Shown here one piece after another: positions 54,228 to 64,000 of a stretch of 64,000 nucleotides of DNA (its first letter is position 1; each line of letters begins with the position of its first letter). The translations under genes were made by a program, and so were the position numbers. The notes under the pieces are model-generated. The model was not told the DNA's origin, ran no database searches, and was given only the letters and a program-made list of their open reading frames with translations. The stretch lies in contig JAPDRN010000003.1 in the NCBI GenBank assembly GCA_030247855.1, positions 310,001 to 374,000 of the forward strand, written 5' to 3'. The stretch comes from Knufia peltigerae. Lineage: Eukaryota > Ascomycota > Eurotiomycetes > Chaetothyriales > Trichomeriaceae.

Positions 54228-56363
54228 CTATTGTCTTGTGAACTGCATACGTGGCGGGCCATTGTCGACTTTGTTATTGATTGTGTCACTCCCGTGGGAG
54301 ACTCGAGTGACATTTCGAAGTGGTGAAGGGGTGGTCGGCTGAAATGGAACTTCAGATGGAACCCGCACCCCCGAGTTTGGCTGACTGTTCTTTCTGAAGA
54401 GTCCACCGAATTGAAGGCTTCGGCTCTTCTTCACTGTCCGTCCCTGGTACACGGCCAACTGCTGATTGGCATCTCGTTGATGTAAAGGGTTGGCCATCTC
54501 CTTATCCTTTCGAGTAATTGTTTTGCTTGACTTGGATCTAGAAAAGAGTCCGCTCCTGCTCTTCTTGAGTAGCCTTCCTTGCCGTTCGGTCGATGGTTCT
54601 CTGGCGGGCAACATACCAACCCGGGTAGGAGTGGGCTCAAAGTAAGTTGGAGGAGAGGTCTCTGGATGGCTTCGTCGGTGGGATGGAGGTGTATCTCGCG
54701 CGTATTGACTGAGATCGCCCAACGAGGGTGAATAGATGGGGGCATCCTGAAGAGAGGCCAGGTCGTCATCATCATCAATCTGTGTGGAGGGATTTGGGGT
54801 CTGCCGTGGAGGTGGTGAAGCAGCAGCGTCGACACTAGCAGAAATCTCTGGACGTCCACCTGACGGTGCGCTGGCAAATGTGTCTGGTGGATGCATTCCC
54901 AAAGGATTCACTCCTCGAGGATAGCCGGCTGGAGGTTTTGCATCCACGTACTTGTTCGCCTCGGTCGAGAAGAGCACGGGGGTTGGGACATTGTCCTGCT
55001 TTGCAAGGTCATTTGCAGCTCTCTTGACGGGTTCTGGCACCGCAGCGACCATTGAGCGGATGCAAGGATACTCAGGTTCGAGGACTGGTGTCGGTGCCAT
55101 CATCGCTTGGAAGTGTCGTTGTCTGTCGAGGAACCCTGCCTTGTCTCCGTTACATGCCTTCTTTTGAGAAAAGAAAGATGACTTAGATCTCAAAAAAGGA
55201 AGATTGCGTTGGAGAGGTGAATGGAAATCTAATTTGTCGACTGCGCTCGCAAATGACTTGGTCAACGAGCCAAAGGCAGATTGCTCGTAGTCCCTTTGTT
55301 CAACACCCGCCTCAGTATCAAGAATTGTTCCATCAGCGAAATCACTGAGAAGAGGCGGGTCCTGTCGTGCCTGGGCCATCTCTTTGCTGCTGTTCAACGA
55401 TTTCCGCCTGAGGTGTTTATTCTCAGTAAGTGCTCTCATCTTTCCTTTGTACAGGTTCAGTATTCCCACTGGAAGATGCTTGTCAGGGCTCCCACAAGCC
55501 GGGTGCTCATCTGTGTCTTCATTGTGTGCATGAACCACGCGGGAGGCAGTTCTTCTAGATCGGAATCTCACCGGCACCCCTTTAACCCTCTTCCTTATGA
55601 TGTTGCCTAGCTTGATGATGCGGCGTTTTTGCAACATAGACATCTTGGTTGGTGACTTTGATGCGTCAGCAACGTTCGGTCCCGTTGTCTTTCTTTCTAG
55701 TTTCTCCGAAGAAGGCACGCGCTCATTGTGTTCTTCTGGCGAATTAGCAACCCATCCCAGCACTGGATCCCACCTAGTCCTGGCAGAACCCATGTCAGAT
55801 ATCTCGCCACATACGACACCCTCAGTACGTGCAACATCCACATTGGTAGTGCTGGTGAGTATTGGAGCAGAGATGAAACTTCGAGCAACCGTGGATGTGC
55901 TAGGAGCTTTGGGAAGGTGGACAGACTGGCTACGGGGATATTGTGATGCAACTGAAGACTGAGACCACGGTAGCCACGATAATGGTCGAAACCGCCGTCT
56001 GCTCCGCATTGCAGAAGTCTCTTGAACGTTGTCTCCTTTGCCTGATAGGCTATGGGCCTGAGCAGAACCCTCTTTTCTGTCCGAAGACTGTGCCACGACA
56101 TCATTATTCCTGGGCTGCTCAACCTCAGAGGATGCTGGTGGTTGATCATTGGGATCACAACGATAGGAAAGGCTGGACTCTATGCGGCCATTCAAGTCGG
56201 CACTGGAGGGGATGCGAGAAGCTGGACTCAGGGTCAGTCATTGAAAACGCGCAGAGGGACCACGTATACCTTGTCGTGAGCCGGCATGACCAAAGGAGCG
56301 GATTGAGTCAAAGGAGAAGATAGAGAAGGAGCCTTTGCTGTGGGTTCGTGTGTGAGAGACCAT
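54228..56363 (-). CDS. Unrecognised disordered protein, Ser/Pro/Arg-rich
   Basis: Function not recognised. Exons 56270-56363 and 54228-56221 join across a 48-nt intron (GTATAC to CAG) to 695 residues. The start ATG sits in a good context (ACCATGG), and the upstream exon is needed because the long exon has no ATG near its 5' end. Basic clusters (RSRRRFRPLSW, QKRRIIKLGNIIRKRVKG, RFRSRR) and repeated K-K-S-R-S motifs (LLKKSRSGLFSRSKSSK and VKKSRSLQFGGLF) recur. There is an acidic DDDDD stretch with PIYSPSLGD after it, and many Pro-directed Ser/Thr. No membrane segment, signal peptide or known domain is seen. The basic amphipathic segments suggest nuclear or membrane-surface contact, by inference only. 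Confidence 0.72.
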
Positions 56364-57218
56364 GGTAATTCGACAATGACGATGTCTTAGTTCACAATCC
56401 CCGACAGACGATGAACGGGACGTGGACTCATTGAAAAGTGTCGACACGACGGGGGATTCCTGACACTGGTATCCCAAGTAGAGTCGTCGTAATTGCAGGG
56501 GCAGTTGCAAGGAGGAATTGAAGCGAACAACAATGTGGACAAAAGCATCAGGAAAGAGCAAGACACACCCTGGCCATGGCTACTGCCACGTCTGTCTGAG
56601 ACGAAAGCAATCAGCCTTTCAACTACTTACACCGCCCAAGATATTTCTGCCCACGACAATCATGATTCAACTTGATTCAATCTTGCACCTTGCCCTATGT
56701 CCATCAACAGCATCCATTTTGCAACCCTTCAAGGCCCCAAGCAAGATCATTTTTGCTTGAGTTGTGTTGCACGAGTTGATGAGCTCTCCTGTGTGTATCA
56801 GATCGACTCCTCCGTACTTCATTTCGAGATCCAATCCTTGCACCTTCAACGGCCTTCCTTACCTCGAGGACTGGGTATCGCAGGAGAAGCCAGCAGCGTT
56901 GATGATAAACCTCTGCTGGAGAATGAATCTACGAATGACCGCGGCAAGACACGGCTTTTTTATGCGGCTTTGGCACTGCGGATCTCGGCACTTGTCCCGC
57001 ATCATGTATTAGACGGATGCCGACCACGGGGTTCAGGTATAATACTGAACACCTTGGCCGGAGCCCCGCGACGTGCCACAAATACTATTCATTATTAGAG
57101 TAGTCTCCTGTATCATTGCTGTCTTGGTGTTATTTTCTCTCCAGAGATATATACTTTGCTATCGGAAGGAGTCTACTCTAGAAATTTTAATATTGAATCA
57201 TCACTATCATCTTGCACC
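56364..57218. promoter_or_regulatory. Divergent promoter region of the disordered protein and the SDR
   Basis: 855 bp between two divergent starts. A GATATATACTTT sequence about 70 bp before the SDR start could serve as a TATA element. No gene is supported. Confidence 0.5.
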
Positions 57219-58364
57219 ATGCCCTACAGCCTAAAAGGTCGCAATGTCTTGGTCACTGGTGGATCTAGGTATAACCCCTCAAGAAATCATCGAACAGAGT
57301 CCTCATTATGATGCAGAGGCCTAGGCGCTGTGATATGCGAAAAGTTTGCTGCAGAGGGTGCAAATCTCATGATCAACTATGCAAGCGCAAAGAACAAAGC
57401 AGAAGAGCTTGCCGGAAAGTGCACGAAGGACTTCGGTGTCAAGGCTGCCATTGTCCAAGGGGTGGGTCTTGTGGTCTACTTGACATGTATCGAGCAAAGC
57501 TCACATGGTTCTTAGGATGTCGGAGTCGCAGCAGATTGTGCTCGGCTGGTCCAGGAGACCGTGAAACAACTCGGTGGAATCGATGTCCTCGTCAACAATG
57601 CTGGCTGGACTAGATTTGCGAAATTTGGAGACATTAACGATCTCAGCCACGATGAATGGGACAAGGTACAGACTACCGCTGTGATGTTCAATATCCAAGC
57701 TCATCTCAGCAGTGTTGGCACGTGAATGTCATGTCACAACTATGTCTGATGCAGGAGGTTGCACCGCTCTTCAATGCCAACCCGGATGGAGGAGTATTTC
57801 TCATTTCTTCATCGATTGCGGTAGGAAACTGTCGAGACCACCAAGTCTCCAAGCTGACATATCCAAGGGTATTAGCTGTGCTGGAAGTAGCATGGGCTAC
57901 TGTATGTCAAGACTTCCTCAGTTCAGCCTGGCCTTCTAACATGTAGTAGCTGTAACCAAGGCCGCCGGTGTTCACATGATGAAATGCCTCGCCTCGACCC
58001 AAGGCCCGAAGATAAGAGTCAACGCAATTTTGCCAGGTCTTCTGCTCACAGATTGGGAAAGTATAGTCCAAACTAGAACAAAGTCTCGACCGCTAACAAT
58101 AGCAGGGTATGAGGTACACTGAGGACCGACGACAGCAGACGATTAATGCAGCTGCCTTGAAACATGAAGTGGGTTTCTCTTCTTGCCCTTCCACGACATG
58201 CTAACCATTGACAAGACATATCTGGATGACTGTGCCGACTCATTCATCTCGACTGCAAAGAACACCTCGATCACAGGCCAGCAAATTGTAGTTGGTAGGT
58301 CAAAAACCTATTTGGACGGGTATAGCGCTGAACATTTCCAGATGCCGGCGTTATCATCAGGTAG
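57219..58364 (+). CDS. Short-chain dehydrogenase/reductase with eight introns, one with a GA donor
   Basis: NAD(P)-dependent classical SDR, likely cytosolic; substrate unknown. Exons 57219-57268, 57317-57461, 57516-57665, 57713-57820, 57868-57901, 57950-58056, 58106-58168, 58216-58294 and 58342-58364 sum to 759 nt (252 residues), the normal length. TGGSRGLG is the cofactor loop, LVNNAG is intact, SSSIA carries the catalytic Ser, and YSVTK supplies Tyr and Lys, with the Ser codon split by intron 5. Introns are 47-54 nt. Intron 6 (58057-58105) begins GAAAGT where GTAAGT is expected, although its branch (GCTAAC) and CAG end are good. The only nearby GT (58066) would add three residues and leave a 40-nt intron. 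It may be a defective allele or use rare splicing. Confidence 0.8.
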
Positions 58365-58398
58365 ATGGCTTCTGCGAATCTCGGTGTATAGGTTGTTC

Positions 58399-59646
58399 TT
58401 ATGCGGTGTGGATCTCCGGCAATTCAAAAGGCCGCGTAGAGACCTGCAGACAAAAGTCTCCGACACTCTCTGCTCTCAGGAAGACTACGGTGCGAGCAGC
58501 GGCTGCGGCACCAGTAGATTTTCCCATAGAAGCGACAGTCATGTGAGGAAACACAAGTTGTCTACCCTCGCCATCTGTGGCGAGAGTGTTGACCAACAAA
58601 GGCTTATCACTTTCAATCGGATCTTGGCTTTTCGGTATAATTGCGTAAGGAACGCCCACTGGGATGGAGTCGGCACAGCTTCTCAACCCTTCTGGGATGT
58701 CAGAGGCGGTAGCAAATCGCGCATCCTCGGATATTTTGATGCGGATCGTGTCCTTCATCGCATCGTCATTCTTGATGAAAACCTGTAGAGGTCCGATGGC
58801 TCGGTTTCGCCGTAGTAGTTCAGTACCCGTGAATTTGGCGAAATCAACGACTCTCATCTGGGCAGTGATCTTAGGAGCCATTGCAACCTCCTCCGGATTC
58901 TCTTGGTCGCGGATGGGAGTCTGCGGCGGGATGTACAGTCTGTGCCGAATTACGTTGACCAACATATCTGCTCCCAAGGGCGCCAACAAGTCAATGAGTT
59001 GCGGAGTCGTAATACTTTGAGGATTGGGGATCTCGATGCCGGGAGCAGGAGTCTGGTCAAGTATTGTCCCTTGATCGAACTTGGATGGATGTAATGTCTG
59101 TACCGTGATTCCCGTTGTCGTTCTGCCATAGATTATGGACCATTGAATTGGTGCAGCTCCTGGCAGGTCCGGTAGCATTGAGGGATGCACATTCAGACCA
59201 TTGTATTTTGCACTATCGAGAATCCTTCGAGGGATGAGCAGCCCGAAGGATACAGCTACCACCAGGTTAATCCGTCCATTCAAGCCTTGGTACTCCGGTG
59301 AACTCCACCCTCTAAAGGTGTCGATTTGATGAACGGGCAGGTCAAGTCGTTGGGCGACATGCTTGATCGGTGGACTATTGACGTGCTTTAGACCTCGACC
59401 ACTTCGTTTGTCTGTCCTCGTGAGAACATCAATGGAGGCGATGTTGGCTTGCGGTGTTTTTGAAAAGGCATGCAGGGCCGTCAAGGAGGTCGCACTGAAT
59501 GAATCGGAGCCGCAGAAGAGTACGCGTAGGGGGTCACCTTTGGGTTTTTGGGTCGAGAGCAGCCGGGGAGAAGACAAACCCGACCACCTCGAAGTTCTAG
59601 AACTCGTGTGCCAGTATGACGATGGCCAGAATGGAGTTCGCTTCAT
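58399..59646 (-). CDS. FMT1: Mitochondrial methionyl-tRNA formyltransferase
   Basis: Formylates initiator Met-tRNA in mitochondria using 10-formyl-tetrahydrofolate. It is a single exon of 415 residues. An Arg/Ser/Trp-rich N-terminus (about 35 residues) reads as a matrix presequence, then RVLFCGSDSFS starts the Rossmann-like fold. The catalytic segment GLNVHPSMLPDLPGAAPIQW has the Asn and His expected, and TTGITVQTL with FDQGTILDQ supplies the conserved Thr-Gly-Val/Ile and Asp region. The C-terminal half (QMRVVDFAKFTG onward) corresponds to the tRNA-binding domain. The gene is convergent with the SDR, only 34 bp separating the stop codons, and divergent from PEX19. Confidence 0.93.
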   Translation of the reverse strand: MKRTPFWPSSYWHTSSRTSRWSGLSSPRLLSTQKPKGDPLRVLFCGSDSFSATSLTALHAFSKTPQANIASIDVLTRTDKRSGRGLKHVNSPPIKHVAQRLDLPVHQIDTFRGWSSPEYQGLNGRINLVVAVSFGLLIPRRILDSAKYNGLNVHPSMLPDLPGAAPIQWSIIYGRTTTGITVQTLHPSKFDQGTILDQTPAPGIEIPNPQSITTPQLIDLLAPLGADMLVNVIRHRLYIPPQTPIRDQENPEEVAMAPKITAQMRVVDFAKFTGTELLRRNRAIGPLQVFIKNDDAMKDTIRIKISEDARFATASDIPEGLRSCADSIPVGVPYAIIPKSQDPIESDKPLLVNTLATDGEGRQLVFPHMTVASMGKSTGAAAAARTVVFLRAESVGDFCLQVSTRPFELPEIHTA

Positions 59647-60073
59647 TTGCCCCGATCATGTCGATGATTTGGTTGACCCGAGACGAAAACGGCCGCAAGA
59701 TGTAATTCGACAAGAAAAACTATGCTATTTACCTAGGTTCTTATCCGAAGGTAGGTGGTCATTAATGCAAAAGAGGTGTATTGGCCTCGTCAGTTATAAA
59801 GTACCTCGGCCTGCGGGGACCATCTCCAGCCTACGACTACAAGTAATGCCCGCCTGAGTTTGTTCCATTTTGTCGATGATATAGCGAGATAAATTGTTGG
59901 TCATTATCCTGTCAGCCCATCCTCACCTATTCGTCCTCGAATCTCGTACATCCTCCCTTTGGTAGCTCGACTTGCTCCATCGACAGTAAGATTCCATCCA
60001 GCCTGCGATTTGGACGAGGAGGCTCATTCCCACGGACGGCAACAGCACAACATACTTCATAACTCTATAAAAT
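59647..60073. promoter_or_regulatory. Divergent promoter region of FMT1 and PEX19
   Basis: 427 bp containing both promoters. No distinctive element was recognised. Confidence 0.5.
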
Positions 60074-61265
60074 ATGGCGGAACCACCGCAGCCATCACCG
60101 CCACGGGCAGAGCACTCCTCTGAAGATACAGCTACGGCGACACAGAAGCCTCTTGAAGCCAGCGCCGATGCTGACTCGGACCCAGACTTTGACGATCTCG
60201 ATGGTACAATGGTCAACGTTTCTTCCTTGCGCACACCGACATACTAATGCTCCTCCAGATGTTCTTGATCAGTTCTCAGCCGCATCCCTAGCGCAGCCCA
60301 AACCTCAATCCGATCCCGCACCTTCATCCTCCGGCCCAGGCAGACCAGCCGCAGCGACGCACGATGAACCCTCTCTCCCTCCTGACATTCCCATCCCAGA
60401 AGGTCCCAAACCGAATGAGTCCGAGGAAGAGTTCATGGCTCGCCTCACTGCCGAAATGTCTACAGTCATGTCCAAGTTTTCGGCCGACCCAGCCGCCTCG
60501 CCAGCCTCGCCAGAAGACATCGCAAAAATGGGTCGTGAGCTCGAGGAGTTTACGCAGAAGATGGAGTCTGAAGGCATTCAGCCCGAAGATCTCTTGAAGG
60601 CCATACTAGGCGAGGACACTGGATCTAGGGTCGAGGACGTTGCGGTGAACGAGCGCGTGAGAAGGGAGAGTGAGTCACAGTCCCAAAGTCCCGAAAAGGC
60701 CAAACGACCTGGCTCTTCCAAGGGCAAAGCAACGAATTCTTCGTTCGAAGACACTATCCGCAAGACGATGGCCCGCATGGAGTCTTCTTCGGCAGCTGCA
60801 AGTAGTGCGACGGCGCAATCCTCTAAGTCGGAGGAGGATATGCTAGCGGAAATGCTGCGCGCCTTGGATGCCGAAGGTGCTGGTGGCCAGGGCGATGGCG
60901 ACCTGTCTAAAATGTTTCTCGGTATGATGGAACAGCTCACAAACAAGGACATGCTCTACGACCCGATGAAAGAGCTCAGTACGAAGTACCCAGGATGGCT
61001 GGAGCAAAACAAGCCTAAATTGCCGAGTGACGAGTACGAGCGTTTCTCGAGACAACAGGTCATTGTGAATGAGATTGTAAACAAATTCGAAGAGAAAGAT
61101 TACAGTGATGATGATTCTAAATGTCGAGAGTTCGTGTGGGAGAAAATGCAAGCGATGCAGGCAGAAGGCGCCCCTCCCGAGGATCTTGTTGCCAATCCTT
61201 TCCCCGGTATGGGAATGCCTGACCTGGATGAAAAGGGACTTGAAGAAGGTTGTCCGACACAGTGA
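60074..61265 (+). CDS. PEX19: Peroxin PEX19, peroxisomal membrane protein import receptor
   Basis: Cytosolic chaperone and import receptor for peroxisomal membrane proteins; docks on Pex3. Exons 60074-60203 and 60259-61265 join across a 55-nt intron to 378 residues. The first exon encodes the acidic SDPDFDDLDD Pex3-binding region, followed by VLDQF. A Pro/Ala linker follows, then the helical cargo-binding domain (about residues 120-330) with KMFLGMMEQLTNKDMLYDPMKEL and YPGWLEQNKPKLP, both family hallmarks. The protein ends EEGCPTQ, a CaaX-type farnesylation box. ORF callers that ignore the intron start it wrongly upstream in another frame. Confidence 0.96.
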
Positions 61266-62726
61266 TTAGCAGTGGAAGTGCTGGAGCATGATGCAGGAAG
61301 GACCTCGGACAGGAAAACAAAGTACTAAATAAACCTTGAGTCCGTGAGCGTTGCTCGAGACGAAATGGTCGATCGAATGTGATGGCACCCACGTTTCGGA
61401 TCTCAGACGAAAGGAATGTTTGCACCGGGACTACAGTGTTGCCTTTTGCCACAGGATCTCGAGAAAACGACATTTGAAACAAACATCCCTACGCCGTGGA
61501 GTCACTTCCACAGGGTCGCATACAATAGATGTGGATGGAAGCGATGCCGTATACTCAATCACGTCTCAGGGGAAGCATCTTCATGAGCACACAGACGCAG
61601 GGCACGTCGACGTCTTCTGCAGATTGGGTGATCTACAAGAATATGAAGGCGGTAATACGAGCAAATGAGGTCAAATATTTTCTACAGATATTCAATGTGG
61701 TTTCGGCATGTGAAGCGTATTCACAACCGGGAAACGTGGCAGCAAACCGAGAATACACGGAGACATGCCAATACAAATGTCCACAAAGCTATTCTCGACG
61801 ACTCGTAGTATTGATATAGATTCAAGTGGTTGAACGGTGATATCTTAAAGCCCTTTTCGGGTAGCCTTAATCGAATTGATCAGCGCAATTCCCATGAGCT
61901 CATGCTTAGCCACTTATGCTAATCCTTCAACCCTCATGGAAAACATTCACATTTACCTTGATGAACATTTTGGTCATGGAAACGAAAATTTATTACTAAG
62001 GACGGGTATGTATTAAGCGGTGCAGCGCCGTTCGATCGGGACACGTCAAGTCCCAGCAGAAGTCCATTTCTTCTTACTCCCAATGTCGGGCAACTCCCGT
62101 TGGTTCAAGCTTCAGCCAGTACGATACGACTCCCTTGCTAATGTCCTTGCCCTGATACGACAGCCTGCACTCGACGCCACTCTTTTTTTAATACACTCAT
62201 AGTTGTCTATGCACACCAGGTTTTCCACTGTAACCTCGCGAATATTCGCCAAGTCCTCGAGGGGGGCGGAATTCTTGGCACCGACGCGCCGATATGTGCC
62301 CAGAGATTTTCTCGACCTGCTACAACTCTTCAAACTATACCAAGACTCTTTAGAACAGCGGAGAACGCCCCTTGGCCTTCGCGCCTTGTGCGCGGCGCCC
62401 ACCATCCATTCCCGCCCTTCCGTGCCAAGTAGGCCAGCCATGTGCTTGATAGTCTTGCACTCCGTCACGCATCGGAACAATAGGTCAACACGGGTGAAAA
62501 TGGTTCTCTACCACTTGGCATTCGTCACAGGTAGGAGCACGCAATCTAAATCAAGTTTGGTGGGATTGTAACGGTAGGTACGGTTGAAATTTCATCGACA
62601 ACAGGGTCATGACGACTTCTCTTCCCTCCCTGGCCAGTATAAAGCACGTCGTCTCCAGTCGCGTGGTTGGATTTTTGGGGCGTTTCTTGGTTTTATTTCG
62701 AAAAAATTACTCTAAGCCCATCCAAC
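61266..62726. other. Intergenic: PEX19 3' flank and symporter promoter
   Basis: 1.5 kb without a supported gene. Two opposite 122-codon ORFs overlap at 62112-62571 and cancel each other as evidence. Confidence 0.55.
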
Positions 62727-64000
62727 ATGGCAATTGTCCAATATCTCAGGAAGGCGGCGGTCTGGTTTGCTCCTCCCCCCAAACAATCGGATGATGGACG
62801 CGATCAGTGGCCTTCACGGGCGGCATTCCTGCTGGCCGCAATGGGTGGTTGTGCCGGGCAAGGAAACCTCCTCCGCTATCCGTCCGTTGTGTACAACAAC
62901 TATGGCCTTCAATGGTTCATTCCATATTTGCTGGCTGTTTTTCTGATCGCCATTCCTGCTCTTATCCTCGAGATATCAATCGGCCAGGCATACCGTGCCG
63001 GATCATTGATCGCATTTTCCAACATTAATCATCGCCTGAAAGGTGTGGGTCTGGGCCCTGTCCTTGTCAGTTTCATCGTCGTACAATACTTTACCGTCAA
63101 TCTCGCATGGATCATGAACTACTTCCGCAATTCCTTCCGAAGCCCGCTACCGTGGGAGGGTAGGATCGAGGATTTCTACAACAACGATGTGATCGGGAAC
63201 CCAGACCCTATTGCGGGCAGTCTGAGTTCCGACGGAAAGTCCGTCGTCGCTTTCACCAAGTACCCTGATATCAGCCTGATAGGGGAGACCGTCGGATGGT
63301 CTGCTTTCATCTGGTTCCTCATCTGGATCTCGATTTTTCGAGGCGTTGGCATGACTGGACGAGTGGTCTATTTCACCATGGGCTTGCCGATCATCACCAC
63401 CATCATCATTGTCGGTCGAAGTCTCTCGCTGGACAATGCTGGAGAGGGCGTCCGTCTTTTGTGGGCGACTTGGCGAGGCGGGCAACTGACTTCCGGGACG
63501 GTATGGCAAACTGCCGTCGGCCAGGTCTTCTTCTCTACTGGAATTGGATTTGGCTACTTCACCTCCTACGCCTCGTACAACGCCAAACACTCGAATGCCG
63601 TGATGGATGCATTTTTGATCTGTGGCAGTAACGTCCTCTTCGAGAACTTTGCTGCCTTTGCAGTGTTTGGCATTGTGGGCTATCTTCGACGTTGGCCACA
63701 GGATGGCGTTCGACTTGGTGCCTTTGTCGTCGGCTTCCTCACCCTGCCGGAAGCCGTATTGCAGATGCCAGGTGCAAACTGGTGGGCAATCTTGCTGTTC
63801 TTCACACTGGTAGTTCTCGGCTTCAGCTCGGCCTTCGTTATGCTGGACGCAGTTGCCACGTTGCTTGTCGACTCCGGCCTCAAGTACTCGAGACCTGTGA
63901 TTGTAACTGGTCTTACGTTGCTCTCATTCCTCATGTGTCTGCCCTACTGCACCGAGTTTGGATACTACCTCCTCGACGGAATTGACAGATGGGTCAACAA
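62727..64000 (+). CDS. Sodium:neurotransmitter symporter (SNF/SLC6-like), 3' end outside window
   Basis: Membrane transporter of the LeuT/NSS fold (PF00209); substrate unknown, probably an amino acid or amine. The frame is open from ATG 62727 to the last base (424 codons), so it is cut by the window edge. A cytosolic tail leads to RAAFLLAAMGGCAGQGNLLRYP, the TM1 signature region with the unwound Gly-x-Gly-N, then YGLQWFIPYLLAVFLIAIPALILEISIGQ (TM2). Seven or more later helices follow, including VFFSTGIGFGYFTSYASYN (TM6 region). The long third loop (about residues 135-190) is hydrophilic. Fungal members usually run to 600-700 residues, so about one third is missing. No introns are seen in this part. 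Confidence 0.92.
   Translation, partial: MAIVQYLRKAAVWFAPPPKQSDDGRDQWPSRAAFLLAAMGGCAGQGNLLRYPSVVYNNYGLQWFIPYLLAVFLIAIPALILEISIGQAYRAGSLIAFSNINHRLKGVGLGPVLVSFIVVQYFTVNLAWIMNYFRNSFRSPLPWEGRIEDFYNNDVIGNPDPIAGSLSSDGKSVVAFTKYPDISLIGETVGWSAFIWFLIWISIFRGVGMTGRVVYFTMGLPIITTIIIVGRSLSLDNAGEGVRLLWATWRGGQLTSGTVWQTAVGQVFFSTGIGFGYFTSYASYNAKHSNAVMDAFLICGSNVLFENFAAFAVFGIVGYLRRWPQDGVRLGAFVVGFLTLPEAVLQMPGANWWAILLFFTLVVLGFSSAFVMLDAVATLLVDSGLKYSRPVIVTGLTLLSFLMCLPYCTEFGYYLLDGIDRWVN

Noticed and set aside
62112..62571. Overlapping 122-codon ORFs on both strands
   Set aside because: Both cannot be judged real; neither shows a domain, and the region is ordinary promoter-type spacer.

Overview
The window is nuclear DNA of a filamentous ascomycete (Pezizomycotina). 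Genes are dense (26 protein genes in 64 kb) and introns are short (about 44-153 nt, mostly 47-60) with GTRNGT donors and CTAAC/CTGAC-like branch sites. The families are fungal: CrzA-type and fungal_trans zinc-finger regulators, RTA1, GPI-type yapsin, Pof1-type NMNAT, an Aim34-like SAP protein. A Eurotiomycete or Chaetothyriomycete is my best guess from gene style, but no rRNA or mitochondrial sequence is present to settle it. I found no tRNA, rRNA, CRISPR array or intact transposon.

Layout. 0-4 kb: 3' part of a cytochrome P450 and a C2H2/fungal_trans regulator. 4.8-14.1 kb: housekeeping block with ALG11 (N-glycosylation), COX18 (mitochondrial insertase), a PTC5-like mitochondrial PP2C and RQC1/TCF25. 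15.5-25.4 kb: an unrecognised disordered protein, an Aim34-like SAP protein, a GPI-type aspartic protease and an AVT-type vacuolar amino acid transporter. 26.8-31 kb: two low-complexity, probably fungal-restricted proteins, one secreted and Ser/Thr-rich, one with a 90-bp tandem repeat. 31.3-33.3 kb: NMN adenylyltransferase (POF1-like) divergent from ribosomal stalk protein P1. 34.2-45.9 kb: the most accessory-looking stretch, with an iron-ADH-family protein lacking the usual Asp ligand, an alpha/beta hydrolase, an acyltransferase-3 membrane protein, an RTA1 transporter-like protein and an orphan low-complexity protein, separated by repeat-bearing spacers. 46.7-52.4 kb: crzA and, directly upstream on the same strand, a plasma-membrane type casein kinase 1 (ckiA/YCK). 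54.2-61.3 kb: an unrecognised disordered protein, a nine-exon SDR oxidoreductase, mitochondrial FMT1 and PEX19. 62.7-64 kb: start of a sodium:neurotransmitter symporter family gene, open at the window edge.

How the genes work together. Most are unrelated housekeeping genes. Four or five products act in mitochondria (COX18, PTC5, Aim34-like, FMT1). The one strong functional pairing is crzA next to its likely kinase ckiA. I see no canonical biosynthetic cluster core (PKS, NRPS or terpene cyclase) and no clearly new system. The best candidates for follow-up are the SDR gene with a GA-AG intron boundary, the 34-46 kb accessory stretch, the dispersed TACGGAGTA intergenic motif, and several introns whose splicing is in frame or spans the stop codon and would give alternative proteins.
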